64,000 nucleotides of DNA from contig NZ_LNRU01000002.1 in NCBI RefSeq assembly GCF_001468225.1, forward strand, positions 62,001-126,000. Reading direction: 5' to 3'. Below the pieces are notes generated by a model. That model had not been told where the DNA came from. It made no database searches and worked only from the letters and a program-made list of their open reading frames with translations. The position numbers were made by a program, and so were the translations under genes. This document shows, one piece after another, positions 19,201-27,810 of this stretch. Numbering within the stretch: the stretch's first letter is position 1; every line of letters starts with the position of its first letter. Source of the DNA: Sphingopyxis sp. H053. GTDB lineage: Bacteria > Pseudomonadota > Alphaproteobacteria > Sphingomonadales > Sphingomonadaceae.

Positions 19201-19278
19201 CGTCATCCCGGCGTAGGCCGGGATCTCGCCTTCGTATCCTAACGCGCCGTGGAGATCCCGGCCTACGCCGGGATGACG
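19201..19278. repeat. Palindromic element, family R (copy 4), in a convergent gap
   Basis: Arms 19201-19228 and 19252-19278 are inverted copies with GGCGTAGGCC at the core and CGTCATCCC / GGGATGACG ends. It separates the halogenase and antiporter genes, which converge, so it likely acts as a terminator in both directions. Confidence 0.9.
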
Positions 19279-19310
19279 ATTTAGGGCATAGTTGCAGCGC
19301 GGGGACCTTG

Positions 19311-20711
19311 TCAGACGGGATTGGCGGCCAGCCGTTCGGCAGGTTGCGGCTCATCGGGGCCGTCGGTGCCGAGCTGGCCGAGTTCGCCCGTCTCGCGCGC
19401 CTTGCGGCCATAGACGAATTCGAACAAAGGCCCCGCCATCACCGTGGTGATGATTGCCATCAAGACCATCATCGAAAAAAGCGTCGGCCCGATGATGCCC
19501 TTTTGCAGCCCGATGTTGATGATGATGAGCTCCATCAGTCCGCGCGCATTCATCAGCGCGCCGATGCCGAGCGCGGTGCGGTTGTCCTCGCCTGCGATCC
19601 GCGCGGCGAACCAGCAAGCGCCGAACTTCGCCGCGATCGAGACGAGCAATATGCCGAACGCGAGTGCGAGCAAGGTCAGGCTGTTCACCGTGTCGAGCCG
19701 CGTGTTGAGCCCCGAGTAGGTGAAGAAGACGGGGACGAGCAGGATGGTGATCGGGCTGATCTTGCGCTTGATCTCTTCGGTCAGCTTGCCGCGCGGCATG
19801 CAGACGCCGAGGATGAAGCCGCCGAACACCGCGTGGATGCCCGCGGCGTCCATGACGAAGGCGCAGAGCGCGAAGAGCATCAGGACGATCGACAGCATCG
19901 TATCGCTCATCTCGCCGCGTTCCTCGACGATGCGGCCGAGCGGGACGAGCAATTTGCGTCCGATGAAGAACATGAACAGCGCGAAGCTGAGTCCGCCGAT
20001 AATCGCGATCAGCGCGACGCCGGGACCGCCGCCGAAGGTCGCGAGCACGATCGCGAGCACGCACCACGACACCGCATCGTCGAACGCGCCGGCGGTCAGC
20101 GTGAGCGTGCCGAGCGCGGTGTTCGCGAGGCCGCGCTCGTTGATGATGCGCGCGAGCATCGGAAACGCGGTGAGCGCGATGCACGCGCCCATGAACAAAG
20201 TCGCGCTGCCCTGGCTCAGCCCTTCGGTGAAGAGCCCCGGAACGTCGAGGAGGAACGGCGTGATCAACGCGGCGAACAGGAAGGGCGCGACGATGCCCGC
20301 CGCCGACACGCCCATCGCGCTCTTCGCCTTCGACTGGAAATGGTCGAGGCGGAGCGTGGTGCCGACGAGGAACATGTACAGGCCCACCCCGACCTGCGCG
20401 CAGACGTAGAGGATGCTCCGCGTTTCCTTGGGGAACAGCGCCGCCTGGAATTCGGGAAAGAAGAGGCCGAAGAGCGAGGGGCCGATGAGGACGCCGGCGA
20501 TCATTTCGCCAACAACCTGCGGCTGCCCGAGGAATTTCTTCGCGGCCCAGCCGACGGCGCGACAGACGATCAGGATCACCGCGATCTGAAGGAAGAAATG
20601 GATGCTGAAATCGGTCGGCGTATAGCTCGCCGCAGAATTGACCGCCGGGCCGTGCGCGCCGAGGACGTCGCTCACCGCGCGGAGCAGTTCATCGAACATA
20701 TTGGATACCAA
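19311..20711 (-). CDS. Cation:proton antiporter (CPA2/KefB-like)
   Basis: A 466-residue membrane protein with about 12 helices and no regulatory TrkA-N domain. Family marks are QVVGEMIAGVLIGPSLFG in an early helix, GAFDDAVSWCVLA, which carries the paired acidic residues used for exchange, and LGIGALMNARGLMELIIINIG in the last third. It probably exchanges Na+ or K+ for protons in the inner membrane. ATG 20711 is preceded by GGGAGAGGGA; ATG 20699 is an alternative. Confidence 0.9.
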   Translation of the reverse strand: MVSNMFDELLRAVSDVLGAHGPAVNSAASYTPTDFSIHFFLQIAVILIVCRAVGWAAKKFLGQPQVVGEMIAGVLIGPSLFGLFFPEFQAALFPKETRSILYVCAQVGVGLYMFLVGTTLRLDHFQSKAKSAMGVSAAGIVAPFLFAALITPFLLDVPGLFTEGLSQGSATLFMGACIALTAFPMLARIINERGLANTALGTLTLTAGAFDDAVSWCVLAIVLATFGGGPGVALIAIIGGLSFALFMFFIGRKLLVPLGRIVEERGEMSDTMLSIVLMLFALCAFVMDAAGIHAVFGGFILGVCMPRGKLTEEIKRKISPITILLVPVFFTYSGLNTRLDTVNSLTLLALAFGILLVSIAAKFGACWFAARIAGEDNRTALGIGALMNARGLMELIIINIGLQKGIIGPTLFSMMVLMAIITTVMAGPLFEFVYGRKARETGELGQLGTDGPDEPQPAERLAANPV

Positions 20712-20882
20712 TTTCCCTCTCCCACCCGTGGCGTCTGCGATCTGGTTTACGTCGCTGTTCGCCGGTTTCCGGCATCAGGAGACATGAAAGCGCCGCGAGC
20801 GCAATGGCGAGTCCGCGATTGGGCGCGCCCGCGACTGCCGATTTCCCGGCCCCCGATCATTTTTGTTGCGGGGCGGTAACAG

Positions 20883-20900
20883 TGTAGTAATGTACCTACA
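20883..20900. promoter_or_regulatory. Possible antitoxin operator
   Basis: TGTAG-N8-CTACA is an inverted repeat 47 bases before the antitoxin start. Phd/YefM-type antitoxins bind such palindromes in their own promoters. The assignment rests on position and symmetry only. Confidence 0.45.
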
Positions 20901-20947
20901 TGTGAACGATCACAATATGCCTTGATTTTGCATCAGCGAGGGTGGTC

Positions 20948-21187
20948 ATGAAGCGCGTCACGAGCCGCGAACTCAATCAGGATGTCAGCCGCGCGAAGCG
21001 ATTCGCGCTCGTCGAACCGGTGTTCGTCACCGACCGCGGGCGGCCCACGCACGTACTGATCAGCATCGACGCCTGGCGCCAGCTCAGCGGCGAGCGGGAG
21101 AATATGGCGCAGTTGCTCGCCGCCCCGCCCGGCGACATCGCGCTCGACCGTGCGTATCTGCGCCGGGCGCTGGACGGGCGCGGCTGA
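20948..21187 (+). CDS. Type II antitoxin, Phd/YefM family
   Basis: A 79-residue protein. MKRVTSRELNQDVSRAKRFA is the DNA-binding N-terminus of Phd/YefM proteins, followed by PVFVTDRGRPTHVLISIDAW, the dimer core. The C-terminal 30 residues would wrap the toxin. GAGGG stands before ATG 20948. The stop overlaps the toxin start (TGATG), the classical arrangement. Confidence 0.88.
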   Translation: MKRVTSRELNQDVSRAKRFALVEPVFVTDRGRPTHVLISIDAWRQLSGERENMAQLLAAPPGDIALDRAYLRRALDGRG

Positions 21188-21681
21188 TGTTCCTGCTCGA
21201 CGCCGATATATTGTTCGACCTGCGCCACGCGCGCGCCGACGGCGACGGCGCGGGGTTGGCGGGATGGGCGCAGCGCACCTCGCGGCAATCGATGTTCCTG
21301 TCGGCGCTCTCGCTCGTCGAGCTGGAAAATGCCGCCGCGCTTGCGGCGAAACAGGGGAAGGCCGCGGCCGCGGCGTGGCGTGACTGGATCGACGCGCAAG
21401 TGCTGCCCGCGTTCGAGGGCCGCGTGCTGCCGGTCGATCTGACCATATCGCGCCGCCGCGCCGCGCTGCCGCTCGAAAGTGACCGCGATGCGCTACTCGC
21501 CGCGACCGCGCTCGAACATGGGCTGACCTTCGTCACCTATCGCGGCGCGGCGTTTCGCGGCGCGCGGCTGAAACTGCTCGACCCCAGCCGGATCGCCGCC
21601 GATGCGGGCGAGGACGGCGACTGGCGCGAAGCGACGCGCACGCGGTCGCCGTGGATCCGGAGCCTGTTTATCCGGGGGTGA
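21187..21681 (+). CDS. PIN-domain toxin (VapC/FitB-like)
   Basis: A 164-residue PIN ribonuclease. The first acid is in MFLLDADILFDL, the second is the glutamate in LSALSLVELENA, and the third group is in DRDALLAATALEHGLTFVT. The four acids bind Mg2+ or Mn2+. Typical VapC is about 130-140 residues; the extra C-terminal 25 residues (ASIADAG region to FIRG) are an addition. The partner is the Phd/YefM protein just upstream. Target RNA is unknown. Confidence 0.85.
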   Translation: MFLLDADILFDLRHARADGDGAGLAGWAQRTSRQSMFLSALSLVELENAAALAAKQGKAAAAAWRDWIDAQVLPAFEGRVLPVDLTISRRRAALPLESDRDALLAATALEHGLTFVTYRGAAFRGARLKLLDPSRIAADAGEDGDWREATRTRSPWIRSLFIRG

Positions 21682-21757
21682 GAAACGGTTGAAGACTTCG
21701 CGGGCGATCTGGGAGAGAGATCGCGGTTTTCGACCGGTTGCGGACCTTCTCTTTCAT

Positions 21758-21855
21758 CGTCACCCCGGACTTGATCCGGGGTCCCGCTTGAGGTCGAAGC
21801 CAGCCGATGCCCCCCCCCAAAAAAAGCGGGATCCCGGATCAAGTCCGGGATGACG
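21758..21855. repeat. Palindromic element, family R (copy 5), in a convergent gap
   Basis: Arms 21758-21789 and 21824-21855 are inverted 32-base copies (core GGACTTGATCC, ends CGTCACCCC / GGGATGACG). The loop holds a run of nine C followed by seven A, which could slip. It lies between the PIN toxin gene and a membrane-protein gene that converge. The core is the same as in the sufC-sufD repeat. Confidence 0.9.
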
Positions 21856-21913
21856 AAGAGAAAGGAAGCAACGGCAGTTTCCCACCCCAAAAGTCGCCGT
21901 TCGCGCCTTACGC

Positions 21914-22354
21914 TCAGGCCGCCATCAGCACCGGCCATGGGTCGTCGTCGTTGGCAGCGGGCTTGCGCGTATCGGGCCGGACCGGGCGGTTTCGCCGCGC
22001 CCGCGTGCGCAGACGCCTGAAGGGCGCCAGCAGCGCCGCCATGCGGACCGCGACCCAAGCTTTCATCGACCGGACGCGCGCGAAGGTCGACAGGGCCCAT
22101 GTCGCGATCATCGCGTCGACATAGGCGGTCATGTCCCATGCGAGCGCCACCGCGAGTTCGGCGGGCAGCACGGCAGCGTAAGCCTGGATGGCGAACAGGC
22201 CCACGACCAGGAAGAGGATATGCTTGCGCTCGAGCCGCTCGACGAGGCGGATCGGCTCCTCCACCGTGAAGCGGTGGAGCCAGCGCGCGGCGCCGGTGCC
22301 CGGCGCAAACAGCATCACGGCGATCAAGCCCGCCAAAAACAACGCAAAAACCAT
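21914..22354 (-). CDS. Hypothetical membrane protein
   Basis: A 146-residue protein with one hydrophobic N-terminal helix (FALFLAGLIAVMLFA) and a second near residues 45-70 (HILFLVVGLFAIQAYAAVL). A third, weaker one follows (DMTAYVDAMIATWAL). The C-terminal 45 residues are strongly basic and end NDDDPWPVLMAA. Codon use matches neighbours, and it sits 76 bases downstream of the P450 gene on the same strand. No family is recognised. Confidence 0.65.
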   Translation of the reverse strand: MVFALFLAGLIAVMLFAPGTGAARWLHRFTVEEPIRLVERLERKHILFLVVGLFAIQAYAAVLPAELAVALAWDMTAYVDAMIATWALSTFARVRSMKAWVAVRMAALLAPFRRLRTRARRNRPVRPDTRKPAANDDDPWPVLMAA

Positions 22355-22430
22355 CCCTGCCCCTCCCGTCCCCGAAAGTCAGGAGATAGGTCGCGCCGCC
22401 GCGCAAACAAGCGCGGCGCCGCGGGTCAGG

Positions 22431-23834
22431 TTACAGCGGAACGAAACTCACCGTCAGCCCGTCCTTCGGCCGCGGGATCGGCAACACCTGCCATTCGGGG
22501 GCATAGCCGTCGGCGACGACGATGCGGTGCGTCGTGATGACGTGGTGGAAAAAGATCTTCGCCTGCATGTAGGCGAAGTGCAGCCCGAGGCACATATGCG
22601 CGCCGCCGCCGAAGGGCACCCACGCATATTTGTGCCGCGCGCGCGACACCTCGGGCGAAAAGCGCATCGGGTCGAACTTCGCAGGCTCGGGCCAATGCTC
22701 CTCCATCATATGCGTGAAGGCGGGGCTGACGCCGACCGAGGTGCCCGCGGGGATGCGGTAGCCGCCATATTCGAAATCCTTGAGCGCGCGGCGCGGGAAA
22801 CTCGGCACCGGGGGCACGAGGCGGAGGGCTTCCTTGAACGCCCATTCGGTCATTTCGAGCTGGCCGAGGCTGTTGTGCCCGACGCCCTCGCCCGCCGGCG
22901 CGACGGCGAGCATTTCTTCGCGCAATTTGTCCTGCCATTCGGGGTTGCGCGCGAGTTCCCAGACGAGCGTGGTGATCGAACTGGTGATCGTGTCGTGCGC
23001 CGCCATCATCAGGAAGTTCATATGGTCGACGATCGCCTCGACGCTCATATGATCGCCATTGTCGTCGCGCGTGCGGCAGATCTGGCTGAACATGTCCTCG
23101 CCCGTGCCGTCGCGCCGCTCGGGCACCATCTTGCCGAAATAATCGACCAGATAGGCGCGCCCCTTGGCGCCGCGGCCCATCGCGGTGAAGGGCAAGGGCA
23201 CGCGCACGACGCCGATCGACGCCTGGACCATGTCGACGAAGGCCTTGTTGACCTTGTCCGCCTCGGGCCCCCAGGGGATGCCGAGGAAGCTGGTCGCAGC
23301 AAGGTCGAGCGTCAGTTCCTTGATCGCCGGATAGAATTTGAACGTCTTGCCGCTCCACTGGCCGATGCGGTCACGGATTCCCTCGTTCAGCGAGTCGGCA
23401 TAATGGCGCATCGGTTCAGGCTTGAACGCGACCGAGAGCACTTTCCGGTCCGCGCGGTGCTTTTCAAAATCCATCAGCATCAGCCCGCGCGGGAACAGCA
23501 GGTTGAGCACCGGTCCCCAGCCCTGTTCGGACGAGAAAATCTTCTCGCGGTCGAACATCACGAGCTCGTTCGCCTCGGGACCGTGGAGCGCGACGCTGCG
23601 CCCGCCGAAGCTGTTGCTCCGATAGATGCGGCCATATTTGGCAACCATGCGGCCCGCGAAGCCGGGATAGTCGCGTAATTGGTCGAGCGTGGTGCCGAGC
23701 ACGGGCAGCCCGTCCTCGCCGGGGATATGGTCGAGCGTCGTGCCGGGGTTGCGCGGCAGCCAGTGCTTCGTGTCGGGGCCGAAACGCTTTTCGGACCAGT
23801 TTTTCGTCGGCTGGATATTCGCGGGCGCGTTCAT
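22431..23834 (-). CDS. Cytochrome P450
   Basis: A 467-residue soluble P450. The heme ligand is C415 in FGGGAHMCLG, the ExxR pair is E335/R338 in KEALRLVPP, and the oxygen-binding I-helix is MMAAHDTITSS at 276-286, with the acid and threonine used in proton delivery. The length and the FPRGLMLMDFEKHRADRK segment fit the bacterial CYP group related to CYP26/CYP120. It is a monooxygenase; the substrate is unknown, and no ferredoxin or reductase is encoded nearby. Confidence 0.93.
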   Translation of the reverse strand: MNAPANIQPTKNWSEKRFGPDTKHWLPRNPGTTLDHIPGEDGLPVLGTTLDQLRDYPGFAGRMVAKYGRIYRSNSFGGRSVALHGPEANELVMFDREKIFSSEQGWGPVLNLLFPRGLMLMDFEKHRADRKVLSVAFKPEPMRHYADSLNEGIRDRIGQWSGKTFKFYPAIKELTLDLAATSFLGIPWGPEADKVNKAFVDMVQASIGVVRVPLPFTAMGRGAKGRAYLVDYFGKMVPERRDGTGEDMFSQICRTRDDNGDHMSVEAIVDHMNFLMMAAHDTITSSITTLVWELARNPEWQDKLREEMLAVAPAGEGVGHNSLGQLEMTEWAFKEALRLVPPVPSFPRRALKDFEYGGYRIPAGTSVGVSPAFTHMMEEHWPEPAKFDPMRFSPEVSRARHKYAWVPFGGGAHMCLGLHFAYMQAKIFFHHVITTHRIVVADGYAPEWQVLPIPRPKDGLTVSFVPL

Positions 23835-24007
23835 CGGGTCAATCCTCGTCCATTCTGCTTTGTCCCGATGCGTAACGGACTACTGACACTGATGCAAGTA
23901 ACGCTTTGACGGGGGTGGGACAGCATTCACCGCAAATTCAACTCGACTCGTGCAAACCAGCGGCCAAGGTGACGGGTCGCAACCGTTGGACCCAAAAGGA
24001 CAAAGCT

Positions 24008-24976
24008 ATGGCGAAGAGTTTGAAGCGCCCCCTCTCCATCGCGCTCGGCGTTCTCGCGACGACGACGCTTGGCGGTTGCTATTACGGCGATGTCTATGGT
24101 GCGAGCTATGCGTCGGGCGGCGATTGCTCGTCGCGCTATGGCGACGCCTATTATGATTATGACGGCTATGCCTATGACGATGGCTATGGCTACGACTGCT
24201 ATGATGGCGCCGATTATGGCAGCGGTTTCGCGCAGATCGGTTTCGGCGGCGGCTGGTACGACGATTATTATTATCCCGGCTATGGCATGTGGATGTTCGA
24301 CAATTACCGCAACCGCTATCCGCTGCGCGACCGCTATCTGAACTATTGGGGCGGGCGCCGTGCCTGGTGGAAGCATCATGGCGGGCGCAATGACTGGAAG
24401 CCGGGACGTCCCGGCGGATGGAATCGCGGCGACGGCGACGGTCGTCCGGGCGATGGCCGCCCCGGCCGCCCCGGCGGCTGGAACCGCCCCGACCGCGACA
24501 ATGACGGCCCGCGCGGCACGCGTCCGGGCCGCGGCCCCGGCGATGGCGCGACCGGAACGCCGCCGGTCACCGGCAATCCGGGGCGCCCCGACCGCGGCGA
24601 CCGCCCGGGCCGTGGCGGCTGGAACCGTAGCGATCGCGACCATGACGGCCCGCGCGGCACGTGGCCCGGCCGCAATCCGGCCAACCCGGGCACGCCGCCC
24701 GCCACGGGCAACCCCGGCCGTCCCGATTGGGGCGCAGGGCGCCCGGGTCGTCCCGACCGCGAACCGGGTGCCGGCCGTTCGCGCCAGATCCGCGATGTGA
24801 TCGCGCCGCGCGACGGCGGAGCAAACCGCCCCCCGCGCGCCGAACGGCCTGCGCCGGCCTATCGCCCGCCCGCGCCGCAGCCGGCGCCGGTGGTGCGCAG
24901 CGCCCCCGAACCGCGGCCGGCTCCCGCGGCGGGGCGCGCGCGCAGCGACCGCGGTAACGACGCCCGGCCCGACTAG
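24008..24976 (+). CDS. Low-complexity lipoprotein with internal repeats
   Basis: A 322-residue protein with a lipoprotein-type signal (lipobox TLGGC, cysteine near 24). Residues 25-110 are rich in Tyr, Gly and Asp (YYDYDGYAYDDGYGYDCYD), with four cysteines. From about 125 on, Arg, Pro and Gly dominate, with two tandem copies of a roughly 45-residue unit containing GGWNR-DRD-DGPRGT and TGTPP-TGNPGRPD. AAAGGA stands before the ATG. It is probably a disordered surface or periplasmic protein; no function is known to me. Confidence 0.8.
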   Translation: MAKSLKRPLSIALGVLATTTLGGCYYGDVYGASYASGGDCSSRYGDAYYDYDGYAYDDGYGYDCYDGADYGSGFAQIGFGGGWYDDYYYPGYGMWMFDNYRNRYPLRDRYLNYWGGRRAWWKHHGGRNDWKPGRPGGWNRGDGDGRPGDGRPGRPGGWNRPDRDNDGPRGTRPGRGPGDGATGTPPVTGNPGRPDRGDRPGRGGWNRSDRDHDGPRGTWPGRNPANPGTPPATGNPGRPDWGAGRPGRPDREPGAGRSRQIRDVIAPRDGGANRPPRAERPAPAYRPPAPQPAPVVRSAPEPRPAPAAGRARSDRGNDARPD

Positions 24977-24980
24977 GATA

Positions 24981-26315
24981 TCAGGCCGGCGGCGCGGCCT
25001 GCGTCGCCGGCGTATCCTTCACGCCCGCCGACACGACGGTCGCGGCGACCAGGTCGCCGATGACATTCAGGGTCGTGCGGCACATGTCGAGGAAGCGGTC
25101 GACGCCGAGGATCAACCCGATGCCCTCGGGCGGCACCCCGACCGAGGCGAGGATCAGCGCGATCACGGGGAGCGACCCGGCGGGAACGCCCGCGGTGCCG
25201 ATGCCGCCCAATATGCACACGAGCATCACGACGATCTGCTGCTGAAGCGTCAGGTCGATGCCGAAGAACTGCGCAAGAAAGATCACCGTCACGCCCTCGA
25301 ACATCGCGGTGCCATTCTGGTTCGCGGTCGCGCCGATGGTGAGCACGAAGCGCGCGACCTTGTCGGGCAAACGCAGCTGGTCATGCGCGACGCGCAGCGC
25401 CGTCGGCAGCGTCGCGTTCGACGACGCCGTCGCGAACGCCATCACGAACGCCTCCTGCGTCTGATGGAAGAAGGCGACGGGCGATTTCCCCGCCAGCGTC
25501 TTCAGCAGGATGGGAAAGACGATAAACATCTGGAGCGCGAGCGCGAGCAGCACGACGCCGACATAGGCCGACAGGCGGATGATGAGGTCCCAGCCGAACT
25601 GCGCGGCAAGGTTGAACATGAAACAGAAGACCGCGATCGGCGCGAGCTGGATGACGAGCCCGATCAGCCTCATCACGACCTCGAATACGCCCTCGATCGC
25701 GGTCTTCAGCGCCTCGGTACGCGGGGTACGCACGAGCATCAGCCCGATGCCGAAGAAGAGCGCGAAGAACATCACCGCGAGCACGTCATTCTCGCCCATC
25801 GCGGCGAACAGATTGTCGGGGACGATCGCGACGACCGCGTCCATCCCGGTCTTCGCCTCGCCCGCGCGGTCGGCGATGGCCTGCGCGCCTGCCGCCCCCT
25901 CGGCCATCAGCGAACGCGCGAGCGCGGGATCGACCCCCGCGCCGGGCTGGATCAAATTGACGACGGCGAGGCTGATCACGACCGAGATCGTCGACACCGC
26001 GATCGTATAGACGAGCGTGCGCACGCCGACCGATTTCAGCGCGCGCATCTCGCCCATTTCGGCGACCCCGACGATCAGCGCCGAGACGAGCAGCGGGATG
26101 ACGAGCATGAACAGCAGGCGCAGGAATATCTGCCCCAGCGGGCCGGTCACATAGGTGGTGATCGTCTCCACCCACGTGGCGTCCGGTGCGCCATAATGGA
26201 CCGCCAGCCCGATGAGGAGGCCCGCGAGGAAACCGACGAGCATGCGCCAGCGCAGCCGCCGCGCCCGCGCTTCGTCACGGTGCGCCCCGTCGATTGCCGC
26301 TACTGCTTCGGCCAT
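24981..26315 (-). CDS. Dicarboxylate/amino acid:cation symporter (DAACS family), first of two
   Basis: A 444-residue GltP/DctA-type carrier with about eight helices and two re-entrant hairpins. The serine-rich HP1 is in TASSNATLPTALRV, the cation-site motif is in TIGATANQNGTAMFEG, and HP2 follows in GVPAGSLPVIALIL. It moves acidic amino acids or C4 acids into the cell with Na+ or H+. It ends 4 bases from the lipoprotein stop. A second member follows upstream on the same strand; the two are only distantly alike. Confidence 0.92.
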   Translation of the reverse strand: MAEAVAAIDGAHRDEARARRLRWRMLVGFLAGLLIGLAVHYGAPDATWVETITTYVTGPLGQIFLRLLFMLVIPLLVSALIVGVAEMGEMRALKSVGVRTLVYTIAVSTISVVISLAVVNLIQPGAGVDPALARSLMAEGAAGAQAIADRAGEAKTGMDAVVAIVPDNLFAAMGENDVLAVMFFALFFGIGLMLVRTPRTEALKTAIEGVFEVVMRLIGLVIQLAPIAVFCFMFNLAAQFGWDLIIRLSAYVGVVLLALALQMFIVFPILLKTLAGKSPVAFFHQTQEAFVMAFATASSNATLPTALRVAHDQLRLPDKVARFVLTIGATANQNGTAMFEGVTVIFLAQFFGIDLTLQQQIVVMLVCILGGIGTAGVPAGSLPVIALILASVGVPPEGIGLILGVDRFLDMCRTTLNVIGDLVAATVVSAGVKDTPATQAAPPA

Positions 26316-26362
26316 GCCTCCGCTCCTTGCTCGCCCCGGTTGGGCGGCCCGAAGCGCGCGGG

Positions 26363-27715
26363 TTACGCGTTATCGGCCGCCGGCTTTTTTTCGTCCCCCG
26401 CTATGTCATCACGAAGATCGAGCCCGCGAGTTCCATGATGCGGCGTATGCGCCGGGGCGTGCGGCCGTTCGAGATCGGGCGCTTCGGGCGCTTCGAGCAT
26501 GCCTTCCCACTTGGTAATCACGCTCGTCGCCACCGCATTGCCGACGACGTTGGTCGCGGTGCGACCCATGTCGAGGAACTGGTCGATCGCGAAGATCAGC
26601 GCGACGCCCTCGACCGGCAGGTCGAACATCGCGAGCGTCGCGGTAATGACGACAAGGCTCGCGCGCGGCACCGCGGCGATCCCCTTCGACGACACCATCA
26701 AGGTCAGCAGGATCAGGATCTGCTGCGTGATCGACAGCTCGATCCCATAAGCCTGCGCGATGAAGAGCGTCGCAAAGCTCGCGTACATCATCGAGCCGTC
26801 GAGGTTGAAGCTGTAGCCCAAGGGCAGCACGAAGCCCGAGATGCGGCGCGGCACGCCGAAACGGTCGAGCTGTTCGAACAGCTTGGGCATCGCCGCTTCG
26901 GACGAGGCGGTCGAGAAGGCGATCAGCAGCGGCTGGCGGATATAGCGCATCAGCGCGAAGATCCGGCGGCCGAGGAAAATCGCGCCCGCGCCGAGCAGAA
27001 TAACCCAGAGCACGACGAGCGAGAGATAGAATTCGGTGACCAGCTCGGCATAAGTGCCGAGGATGCCGAGACCATATTTCGCCACGACCCCCGCGAGCGC
27101 GCCGAACACCGCGATCGGTGCGAGGCGCATCACATAGCCGGTAATCTGGAGCATCAGTTCGGCGAGCGCCTCGGCGCCGCGGACGAGCGGCTTGCCCTTG
27201 TCGCCGATCGCGGTCAGGCCGACGCCCGCGAACAGCGCGAAAACGAGGATCTGGAGGACATTGTTGTCCGCCATCGCCTGGAAGATATTCTTCGGGAAGA
27301 CATGCTCGATAAACTCGAACAGATCGAGTTTCTTGACCTCGCCCACCTCGGCGATCGAATGCGCGCCGACGGTGAGATTGAGCCCCGCGCCGGGTTCGAA
27401 GAAATTGACCATGATCAGGCCGAGGCTGATCGAAATCAGGCTGGCGAGGATGAACCAGGCGATCGCACGGGTGCCGATGCGGCCGAGCGCCGAGCTGTCG
27501 CCCATATGCGCGATCCCCGCGACGAGCGTGCCGAGAATCAGCGGCGCGACGACCAGCTTGATCAGGTTGAGGAAGATCGTCGAAAGCGTGCTGAAGCTGC
27601 GCAGCCAGTAAGTGAAGGCTTCGCTGTCGGCGGGGACATAAACCCGCACCAGATAACCGGTGATGACCCCGAGGATCATACCGATCAGAATATAAAACGT
27701 CAGGCGATGCCCCAT
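26363..27715 (-). CDS. Dicarboxylate/amino acid:cation symporter (DAACS family), second of two
   Basis: A 450-residue carrier of the same fold. HP1 is in STASSEAAMPKLFEQL, the substrate-ion motif is LGYSFNLDGSMMYASF, and HP2 is in SSKGIAAVPRASLVV. The NLDGSM version of the motif groups with DctA/GltP proteins that carry C4-dicarboxylates or glutamate and aspartate, and it differs from the NQNGTAMFEG of its neighbour, so the two probably have different substrates. It has its own ATG, 47 bases upstream of the other carrier. Confidence 0.92.
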   Translation of the reverse strand: MGHRLTFYILIGMILGVITGYLVRVYVPADSEAFTYWLRSFSTLSTIFLNLIKLVVAPLILGTLVAGIAHMGDSSALGRIGTRAIAWFILASLISISLGLIMVNFFEPGAGLNLTVGAHSIAEVGEVKKLDLFEFIEHVFPKNIFQAMADNNVLQILVFALFAGVGLTAIGDKGKPLVRGAEALAELMLQITGYVMRLAPIAVFGALAGVVAKYGLGILGTYAELVTEFYLSLVVLWVILLGAGAIFLGRRIFALMRYIRQPLLIAFSTASSEAAMPKLFEQLDRFGVPRRISGFVLPLGYSFNLDGSMMYASFATLFIAQAYGIELSITQQILILLTLMVSSKGIAAVPRASLVVITATLAMFDLPVEGVALIFAIDQFLDMGRTATNVVGNAVATSVITKWEGMLEAPEAPDLERPHAPAHTPHHGTRGLDLRDDIAGDEKKPAADNA

Positions 27716-27810
27716 AAATTACTCCCTGTTCCGCCCTGGGCGGATCTTTATGCGAGCCGAGGTAACAGGGTGATGCGCCGCGGGCAATCGCTGGCGGGCC
27801 TATCGCGCGG

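Noticed and set aside
19311..20711. Open frames on the + strand opposite the antiporter gene
   Set aside because: They are composition shadows; the minus strand encodes a complete 12-helix antiporter.
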